DNA of 64,000 bases from Vibrio sp. SCSIO 43136 (GTDB taxonomy: Bacteria > Pseudomonadota > Gammaproteobacteria > Enterobacterales > Vibrionaceae), in assembly GCF_023716565.1 (NCBI RefSeq), contig NZ_CP071848.1:2666001-2730000 (forward strand), in the 5' to 3' direction. The number at the start of each line of letters is the position of its first letter. Positions within the stretch are counted from its first letter, which is position 1. Of the stretch, positions 58,198 through 64,000 are shown in pieces. The notes beneath the pieces are model-generated. The model made no database searches. It was given only the letters and a program-made list of their open reading frames with translations, and was not told where the DNA came from. The position numbers and the translations under genes were made by a program.

Positions 58198-61100
58198 CTA
58201 GTGCAGTTCTTCATGTTTATGCACCACACCAAAGTCAGCCAAAATGGCGTAAGCGGCCGGGATCATGAATAGCACCAGCAAAGTTGAAGCAAATATGCCA
58301 AACACTATCGATATCACCAACGGCTGAATAACCTGAGCTTGCAAGCTGGTTTCCGTCAACAGTGGCAACAAACCCGCTGCGGTAGTCAGAGAGGTCAAAA
58401 ATACTGCTCTGAATCGCTCACGACTGGCTTTTACCACCGAGTCATACACGCTATCCCCTTCATCGACATGGTGACGAATGTACTGCACCAACAAAATGGA
58501 GTCGTTAACCACGATGCCTGCAAGGGAAACAAAGCCCATGATACTTGGCATACTCAATGAATGCCCTAGCAGGAAGTGGCCCCAAATCACCCCTATCAGT
58601 GCCAAAGGGATCGCTAACATCACCACAAATGGCTCTAGGTAACTGCGGAACTGATAACTGAGGATAACGAACACGCCAAATAGTCCTAGTAAGAACCCAC
58701 TAGCAATCGAGCTACCTGTCTTTGCACTATCTGCGGCCTGCCCTTCAAAGTCGAAGCGCAGTCCTGGATACTTGCTTTTCAACACAGGGACTTCTTGCGC
58801 TTGGAATTGATTAACGATCGCCGTCGAGCTTGCCTTTGCGTTATCGACGTCTGCATAAATACTGATCGTACGAAGGCCATTAATGCGCTGAATTCGCACG
58901 TAGTTACGTTGAAAGTCCAAAATCGCCACAGTGCCCAGCGGGATCTGTTTGCCATCCCCCGTAATCACTGGGAAATTTACCAACTGAGCAAGATCACCAG
59001 CCTGAAGTTTATTGAGTTGCACTTCAATTTTGATGTTCTCAACCCCGACTTGAATCTCGTCAGCGGTCTGGCCAAAGAATGCGGCACGCAGCTGACTTGC
59101 GATCATCTGGCCATTAACTCCAAAGGTTTCTGCCCCTGGCCTTAGCTTGACTAAGATCTCTTCCTTGCCCAAGCGCATATCATCGAGCACACCAGTTACC
59201 CCGTCAAACTGATTGAGGTAATCTTGGATTTCGATAGAAGCGGCTTTAAGCTCCTCTAATGAGTCGTGCTGAGCACGGATTTCGATGGCTCTTCCACCTG
59301 GGCCCATGGTCGGCTGTTTGAAGACCAGAGAGACAGGTAGCGCCAATTCTCCAACATCTTCTCGCCAAGCATCGACAAACTCATCTATCAAAGTATTGCG
59401 CTCTTCAGCACCAAGCAAATCAAGCCTCACCGTCGCAAGGTGCGGGCCACTTTCATCGGCGTCTGAGTTCATGTTGAACTGGCTGGTAATATGCTCAACC
59501 AGCACTCTGCCCTGCTCGTAGTTTTCGCTCCACTCTTTATTTAGCTTGTCTGCCGATTGGATCAGTTTGTCTACCACTTGCTCGGTCTGTGCCAACGTTG
59601 ATCCCGGAGGCAAAATGACTCGAGCTTCGGCTATATCGCCATCTAGATCAGGAAATGGCACAAAGCTCACCACATTTCCCGCTACTAGACCAACAGAGGC
59701 TAACAGCAGTGCCAGCACTGAACCTAAAAAGGCATAGCGCCACTTCACCACTGCGCCCACTGCAGTCATCAATTGGTTGTTTCGAAACTGCTCAAACTTC
59801 TCCAATAGTATCGCTTTGAAACGCAGCGGCTTAGCTTCGTTTTTTTGCTTATGCAATGAATGAGCAAGGTGGTTAGGTAAGATCAAGAAGGCTTCAACCA
59901 GACTTAAACTCAGCACCAAAATCAAGACTTGAGGCACCGCACTGAGCACCGCCCCCATCTCCCCTTCAAGGAAGAGTAAGCTGCCAAAAATACACACAGT
60001 GGTCAGAAATGATGAGATGACCCCCGGCAATACCTTACTCACGCCTTTATAGACGGCATCGTCGATCTCTTCGCCTCGGTCCAAATGAGCAGCAATCGAT
60101 TCTGCAATCACGATGGCGTCATCCATCATGATACCAATCGCCATCAACAGGCCCACCAGCGACATTATGTTGATGGAAAGCCCTAATTGCGCCATCAAAA
60201 ATAGGCCACCAAGAAAGGCGACTGGCAAACCTGCTGCCACCCAAAATGAGTAACGGAAGCTGAAAAATAACCACATCACAAAGAAGACCAAGACAATACC
60301 TTGCCAGCCATTCTTAACCATCATGGTAAGACGATCCCACAATACTGAGGAGATATCATTGGTCATCTCCAGTTTGACTCCATCAGGAGCAATCGCTTGT
60401 TGATCTTCTATAAACTCAACAACTCGATCTTTGATGCGCAATGCATCATCGGCTTTGTTCTTACTCACCTTGAGAATTGCTGCAGGGTGCTGATCAAATA
60501 GTACTTTTTGCTCATCCAACTCAAAACGGTCGGTTATTGTGGCAATATCACCCAATCGAATTACGCTGCCATTTGGCGCAGACCCGACGACAATTGTCTT
60601 CAACTCTTCAGGGGTGGTGCGTCGCTCATCAAAACGAATAAGGAAGTTCTTCTCTGCGGTTTCAATCGCACCACTTGGCAACTTAATATTCTGTCGACCA
60701 ATCTGATTGGCAATATCTGCCACGCTCAGGCCTAACTGACGAATGGCTTGATCATCTAACTCAACACGATATTGATGATCTGAAAAACCACTCACATCGA
60801 CCAAGGACACCCCGTAATCCAGCTTTAGCGTCCGTTTTAGTTGCTCTGCGTATGCCTTTAGTTCAGGCCAACCGATATCTGCGGTAATGGCAATATCGAC
60901 CACTGGCTCATTCCAATCCAGCTCTTGCACCACTGGACTTTCAATTTCATCAGGAAAATCGTTGATCGAATTTATCTGTGTTTGCACATCTACCAGCATA
61001 CGTCCAATATCGGCTTTCTCGTTCAGCTTCAATACAAGACGTGCCGATCCTTCTACGGCTTCACAGCGAGTTTCTACGATGTTGGCAAGGCCATCGACGG

Positions 61101-61302
61101 CATCTTCCATTCGTACACAGATACTTTCCTCAACTTCCTGCGGCGATGCCCCAGGGTATACCACTCCAGCCATAATAAATGGTGGTGAAAACTCAGGAAA
61201 CGTCTCACGTTTAATGCTGGATAACGAGCTCAATCCCAAGATAAGCAGAGTCAACATCAATAAGTTAGCTGCGGTTGGGTGTCGGGAGAAAAACCGGATC
61301 AT
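58198..61302 (-). CDS. RND-family efflux pump permease
   Basis: This inner-membrane proton-driven pump is about 1034 residues with two repeats of six helices and large periplasmic loops. The proton-relay acids are seen in GIMMDDAIVIAESIAAH, and the second-half counterpart is VNDSILLVQYIRHH. The N-terminus (MIRFFSRHPTAANLLMLTLL) and the PGASPQEVEESICVRME segment fit the AcrB-like HAE1 superfamily, in a branch distinct from AcrB itself. It overlaps the adaptor gene by four bases. No outer-membrane factor is in the operon, so TolC is a likely partner. Substrate is unknown. Confidence 0.93.
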   Translation of the reverse strand: MIRFFSRHPTAANLLMLTLLILGLSSLSSIKRETFPEFSPPFIMAGVVYPGASPQEVEESICVRMEDAVDGLANIVETRCEAVEGSARLVLKLNEKADIGRMLVDVQTQINSINDFPDEIESPVVQELDWNEPVVDIAITADIGWPELKAYAEQLKRTLKLDYGVSLVDVSGFSDHQYRVELDDQAIRQLGLSVADIANQIGRQNIKLPSGAIETAEKNFLIRFDERRTTPEELKTIVVGSAPNGSVIRLGDIATITDRFELDEQKVLFDQHPAAILKVSKNKADDALRIKDRVVEFIEDQQAIAPDGVKLEMTNDISSVLWDRLTMMVKNGWQGIVLVFFVMWLFFSFRYSFWVAAGLPVAFLGGLFLMAQLGLSINIMSLVGLLMAIGIMMDDAIVIAESIAAHLDRGEEIDDAVYKGVSKVLPGVISSFLTTVCIFGSLLFLEGEMGAVLSAVPQVLILVLSLSLVEAFLILPNHLAHSLHKQKNEAKPLRFKAILLEKFEQFRNNQLMTAVGAVVKWRYAFLGSVLALLLASVGLVAGNVVSFVPFPDLDGDIAEARVILPPGSTLAQTEQVVDKLIQSADKLNKEWSENYEQGRVLVEHITSQFNMNSDADESGPHLATVRLDLLGAEERNTLIDEFVDAWREDVGELALPVSLVFKQPTMGPGGRAIEIRAQHDSLEELKAASIEIQDYLNQFDGVTGVLDDMRLGKEEILVKLRPGAETFGVNGQMIASQLRAAFFGQTADEIQVGVENIKIEVQLNKLQAGDLAQLVNFPVITGDGKQIPLGTVAILDFQRNYVRIQRINGLRTISIYADVDNAKASSTAIVNQFQAQEVPVLKSKYPGLRFDFEGQAADSAKTGSSIASGFLLGLFGVFVILSYQFRSYLEPFVVMLAIPLALIGVIWGHFLLGHSLSMPSIMGFVSLAGIVVNDSILLVQYIRHHVDEGDSVYDSVVKASRERFRAVFLTSLTTAAGLLPLLTETSLQAQVIQPLVISIVFGIFASTLLVLFMIPAAYAILADFGVVHKHEELH

Positions 61303-62594
61303 GTGTTTGCTCCCTGCATATCTTGCTCGCGTATCGCCATACCTTCGATCGCAGGCAATAGATCATTGATGATCAGCTTGTCACCTTCTTTAAGTTCGGC
61401 AGAGATCACTACTTGATCATCACGACGGTATAGCACTTCTACTGTCAGGAATTTTAGGCGGTTATTTTCCATTAAATAGATGCGCTCACCATGCAGTGCT
61501 CGTTCAGGGATCACCCATTGTGCTTCTGCATTTCCTTCGATTTCTGCCTTAACAAACATGCCATTGACTAGCGGTGGGCGATTGCTCGGGTCAAGCTGAG
61601 AGTAATCCTGCTCTATCTCTAAGATCACTCCAACCGTCGCTTGATTTGAGTCCACCGTTTCACTGATTCTGGCCACTTTCGCCGCCCAAATGGCAGAACT
61701 GTTTCCGCTACTAAGCTCAACCTGAGCCTTAATTGAAGAGAGTTGCGGCTGTGCTGTGCTGCCATTATGTTTAAAGCTTGCTGCTAAGATTCTCATATCG
61801 TGAATCGCTAGTTGAGCTTCCACTTCCATCGTTTCCACACCATGACCAACTATCATGGTCTGCTGCAAATTGACCACTTGGTCTAACTCCACATCGACCT
61901 CAGCAATGCGCAAATCTTCTGGAAGTGTCACGGTAGTTTTGTCTAGCGAACGCTGCGCTTCTTTGACACGAGATTGATTCACTTTCACTTGCGCTTGTGC
62001 CACTTTTCTTTCATCAGGGAAGAGTTTTAGCTGATTCTCCATATCCTGAACGAGTTTCTGCTGCGAAAGATAAGACTGGTTCTGCTGATCAACATCTGAC
62101 TGAGATGTTAAGCCTTTTTGGCGCAAATTCTGCTTACGCTCTAGTTCTTTCTTAGCAATAAATAAGCGGCTTTTCTCGATACTGAGGGTACTTTTCAAGT
62201 TACTTTGTTCAAGATCGATTTTAGCCAGCTGAGTATTGCTGGAGTTTAGGTCGGCCTGCGCTTGCGCTAACTTTAATTCGTAATCAAGAGGGTCAATTCG
62301 CAGCACCTCAGTGCCCGCTTTGAGTAAACGGCCTTTCTCAAGTTGTGGATGACGGTAAATGACCTTACCGCTTACCTCTGCGATAGCTTTCCACTCAAAC
62401 TTCGGCGCAACCTTGCCAAACCCAACCACCTTCGGCGCTATTTCCACAGGCTGCATCTCAATCACTTCAACCAATCGAGAGCGATCAGCCGCAGGTTTAG
62501 TTGGCGGCTGTGGACGAAGTTTTACTGCCATCACAAGTAAAATAATCCCAATAGCCAAAGCTGGGAAAAATAACAGTTTACGCTTTAGGGTCAT
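61299..62594 (-). CDS. RND efflux pump periplasmic adaptor subunit
   Basis: This membrane-fusion protein of about 431 residues has an N-terminal anchor helix (MTLKRKLLFFPALAIGIIL), a lipoyl/barrel-sandwich half (GKVIYRHPQLEKGRLLKAGT), a long alpha-helical hairpin (about 95-220, with QADLNSSNTQLAKIDLEQ), and a beta-barrel domain. There is no lipobox. I choose the ATG at 62592-62594, six bases after AGGAG; the upstream ATG at 62607 is less well placed. Its start overlaps the end of the TetR gene, and its stop overlaps the permease start. Confidence 0.92.
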   Translation of the reverse strand: MTLKRKLLFFPALAIGIILLVMAVKLRPQPPTKPAADRSRLVEVIEMQPVEIAPKVVGFGKVAPKFEWKAIAEVSGKVIYRHPQLEKGRLLKAGTEVLRIDPLDYELKLAQAQADLNSSNTQLAKIDLEQSNLKSTLSIEKSRLFIAKKELERKQNLRQKGLTSQSDVDQQNQSYLSQQKLVQDMENQLKLFPDERKVAQAQVKVNQSRVKEAQRSLDKTTVTLPEDLRIAEVDVELDQVVNLQQTMIVGHGVETMEVEAQLAIHDMRILAASFKHNGSTAQPQLSSIKAQVELSSGNSSAIWAAKVARISETVDSNQATVGVILEIEQDYSQLDPSNRPPLVNGMFVKAEIEGNAEAQWVIPERALHGERIYLMENNRLKFLTVEVLYRRDDQVVISAELKEGDKLIINDLLPAIEGMAIREQDMQGANT

Positions 62595-63237
62595 GCTCTT
62601 CTCCTGCATCCATTGGCGCTAGCAATCCTCGCTGAATAAATGCGAGGTTGTGCTCTAGTAATTGTTCAAGAAACTCTTCTGTCAGCTCGATGTTATGCAT
62701 CTTCATAATTTCTGGAGGCGCAAGAAATGGAAACACCATCAAACTAATAAAGCTTAGTCGACTAAGCTTGGGATCTAGTCCGGGTTGCAGCATTCCAGCT
62801 TGAGATAACTTACTGTCTAATGTCGAACGAGCAGGCATCGAAATACTGGTCATAATATCCACCAGCATCTGCCGCTGAGGGTTATCTTCATCCATCATCA
62901 TGGTTCTACCTATCAACCTCGGAAAATCTGGATTCTTCCCCATCGTTGAGTAGTAGGTTTTCATAATGTTGAGAAAGTTCTGTTGTTCCCCCTCTTTTTC
63001 CATCTCTGCGATGGTTTGTTTCATGGGAGCAATCGTCTCTCGGATCATGGTTTCAAACAGTCCCACCTTGCTACCGAAGTAATATCGGATCAGTGCGATA
63101 TTGACCCCTGCTTTCTCTGCTATTAGCCGAGTAGATACTTTTTCATAGGGCATGATGCTAAACAGCTCTCTGGCGCTGTGGATCAAAGCCTCTCTCGTAT
63201 CAATATCTTGACTTGGCCGTCCGACTTTTCTTGCCAT
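62578..63237 (-). CDS. TetR-family regulator of the RND operon
   Basis: This 219-residue repressor has the TetR helix-turn-helix near the N-terminus (GRPSQDIDTREALIHSARE, VSTRLIAEKAGVNIALIRYY) and a C-terminal ligand domain of the YttP type. A GTG precedes the ATG at 63235-63237; I take the ATG. It overlaps the adaptor gene by 17 bases, so TetR, adaptor and permease form one transcript, and a perfect 16-bp palindrome lies 16 bases upstream. Autoregulation with control of the pump is the natural reading. Confidence 0.9.
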   Translation of the reverse strand: MARKVGRPSQDIDTREALIHSARELFSIMPYEKVSTRLIAEKAGVNIALIRYYFGSKVGLFETMIRETIAPMKQTIAEMEKEGEQQNFLNIMKTYYSTMGKNPDFPRLIGRTMMMDEDNPQRQMLVDIMTSISMPARSTLDSKLSQAGMLQPGLDPKLSRLSFISLMVFPFLAPPEIMKMHNIELTEEFLEQLLEHNLAFIQRGLLAPMDAGEEHDPKA

Positions 63238-63252
63238 CACTATGCCCTTTAT

Positions 63253-63268
63253 TTAATCAACTGATTAA
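63253..63268. promoter_or_regulatory. Candidate TetR operator
   Basis: TTAATCA-AC-TGATTAA is a perfect inverted repeat 16 bases upstream of the tetR start. A related half-site pair, ATTAATTCA and TGATTAAT, lies at about 63301-63333 and could be a second site. Confidence 0.6.
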
Positions 63269-63409
63269 TTATAGGTAGCAAGGTGCATGGATGATAGAAG
63301 ATTAATTCATCACTATTTCATCATTTGATTAATTTATTGGCTTTTTACTTTATGTCTCCTTCTATGAGTAATTATTCGGCTTTAATTGCAGAAATATCCA
63401 CCGAGACTA

Positions 63410-63438
63410 TTGACCTCTACGAAGGAAAAGGATATTAA
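63410..63438 (+). promoter_or_regulatory. Sigma-70 promoter of the leu operon
   Basis: TTGACC (63410-63415) and TATTAA (63433-63438) are spaced by exactly 17 bases and lie about 30 bases before the leader peptide. Confidence 0.75.
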
Positions 63439-63468
63439 TTTGTTAATTCAATTTTGTGGACGGTAACA

Positions 63469-63531
63469 ATGACCTCACGTTTTTCATCTCTGCTTAGCCT
63501 CCTCCTTATCGTGATAACATCGCGCGGGTAG
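63469..63531 (+). CDS. leuL: Leucine operon leader peptide
   Basis: A 20-codon leader peptide carries five leucine codons in the core LLSLLLIVI, followed by Ile and Val codons. The ATG lies eight bases after a GGA. Ribosome stalling at these codons when charged leucine tRNA is low should prevent the downstream terminator from forming. Its last codons before the TAG contain GCGGG, which can pair with the CCCGC arm of the terminator, giving the antiterminator. This is the classical attenuation layout. Confidence 0.9.
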   Translation: MTSRFSSLLSLLLIVITSRG

Positions 63532-63563
63532 GCTGTGGACTGAAAAAACACCACAAAAAAGAA

Positions 63564-63591
63564 AAAGCCCGCAACTGATGCGGGTTTTTTT
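63564..63591 (+). terminator. Leucine attenuator terminator
   Basis: CCCGCA, ACTGA, TGCGGG form a 6-bp stem followed by seven Ts. The alternative partner GCGGG at 63524-63528 would open it. About 70 bases remain to leuA. Confidence 0.9.
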
Positions 63592-63663
63592 GTAACTATC
63601 AAAACATAAAAAATCGGTATCAGTGGGAAGCAACCGATTAACTCTCTAAAAAGGACTGACAAC

Positions 63664-64000
63664 ATGAGCGATCAAGTCATTATCTTCGACACCACACTAC
63701 GTGATGGCGAACAAGCACTTTCAGCAAGCCTAACGGTAAAAGAAAAACTGCAAATTGCTTATGCGCTAGAGCGACTGGGTGTTGACGTGATCGAAGCAGG
63801 TTTTCCGGTATCTTCACCGGGTGACTTTGAGTCGGTTCAAACCATTGCCAAACACATCAAGAATAGCCGTGTTTGTGCCCTTTCTCGTGCTGTCGCCAAA
63901 GATATCGACGTAGCTGCCGAATCTTTGAAGGTTGCAGAAGCTTTCCGAATTCATACCTTTATCTCAACGTCAACAGTTCACGTTCAAGACAAACTACGCC
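63664..64000 (+). CDS. leuA: 2-isopropylmalate synthase, N-terminal part (cut by window edge)
   Basis: LeuA condenses acetyl-CoA and 2-oxoisovalerate, the first committed step of leucine synthesis. The 112 residues visible include [18 protein letters not shown] with the metal- and substrate-binding DTTLRDGEQ, and the [17 protein letters not shown] barrel strand. GGACTGACA precedes the ATG. The C-terminal leucine-binding regulatory domain is outside the window. The attenuator lies directly upstream. Confidence 0.97.
   Translation, partial: MSDQVIIFDTTLRDGEQALSASLTVKEKLQIAYALERLGVDVIEAGFPVSSPGDFESVQTIAKHIKNSRVCALSRAVAKDIDVAAESLKVAEAFRIHTFISTSTVHVQDKLR

Noticed and set aside
59285..61369. Several plus-strand ORFs of 60-160 codons within the RND pump genes
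   Set aside because: They are shadows of the minus-strand permease and adaptor, which have complete families.
63435..63665. Minus-strand ORF of 76 codons over the leu leader
   Set aside because: It lies opposite the leu promoter, leader peptide and attenuator, which explain the sequence; composition is low-complexity (FFFVVFF) from the T-run.

Overview
This window is a stretch of a Vibrio main chromosome (Vibrionaceae, Gammaproteobacteria). It begins inside parC and ends inside leuA. The evidence is protein-level: TolC, GlnE, HldE, RpoD with its long acidic N-terminal insert, LeuO, and an MJ1255/VC2487-type glycosyltransferase all read as typical Vibrio proteins. The rpsU-yqeY-dnaG-rpoD cluster and a leuO...leuA block are also present. 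No transposase, integrase, CRISPR array or prophage structural gene was seen. The species cannot be fixed from sequence reading alone.

Layout. (1) 1-9.5 kb: parC/parE, yqiA, cpdA, yqiB and nudF on the minus strand, divergent from tolC, in the enterobacterial order, followed by a large lipoprotein gene. (2) 9.5-26 kb: glnE-hldE, a chemoreceptor, a two-gene phage-like replication module (DnaT-like plus lambda-P-like), ygiF, a DUF47-Pit phosphate pair, an SH3/coiled-coil membrane protein, the type II secretion accessory pair gspA-gspB, and cca. Two 7-bp tandem arrays lie at gene 3' ends here (7 x CGGCGAA and 5 x CGGTAAT). (3) 26-35.5 kb: folB-folK-uppP, plsY, an alpha/beta hydrolase, tsaD, then the macromolecular-synthesis cluster rpsU-yqeY-dnaG-rpoD and a tRNA with a CAU anticodon (tRNA-Ile2 type). 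(4) 35.5-50.4 kb, more accessory: a PL7 alginate lyase lipoprotein with a perfect palindrome in front of it, a fused ornithine-lipid synthase (OlsF type) with a candidate Pho box, an orphan TRAP binding protein, a YeiH-type permease, a secreted c-type haem protein in an operon with a diguanylate cyclase, nagB, pykF, a GntR regulator and a second diguanylate cyclase. (5) 50.5-64 kb: ilvIH, an acyl-CoA synthetase, leuO, PAP2 phosphatase and glycosyltransferase, a TetR-MFP-RND efflux operon, and leuA behind a complete leucine attenuator.

How the genes work together. Branched-chain amino acid synthesis (ilvIH, leuO, leuL-leuA) frames the right end. The RND operon has no outer-membrane channel of its own and could use the TolC encoded at the left end. 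Phosphate handling recurs: DUF47-Pit, OlsF with a Pho-box-like site, and a PAP2 phosphatase. Two diguanylate cyclases differ in product-inhibition potential: one keeps the RxxD I-site and the other, paired with the haem protein, lacks it. Three very small ORFs (48, 44 and 20 codons) were found by reading the intergenic DNA.

The most interesting points are the phage-type replication pair at a housekeeping locus, the occupied tRNA site that matches the VSP-II island locus of V. cholerae, the haem-protein/diguanylate-cyclase operon, and the small ORFs. All functional statements are from sequence reading; no database search was run.
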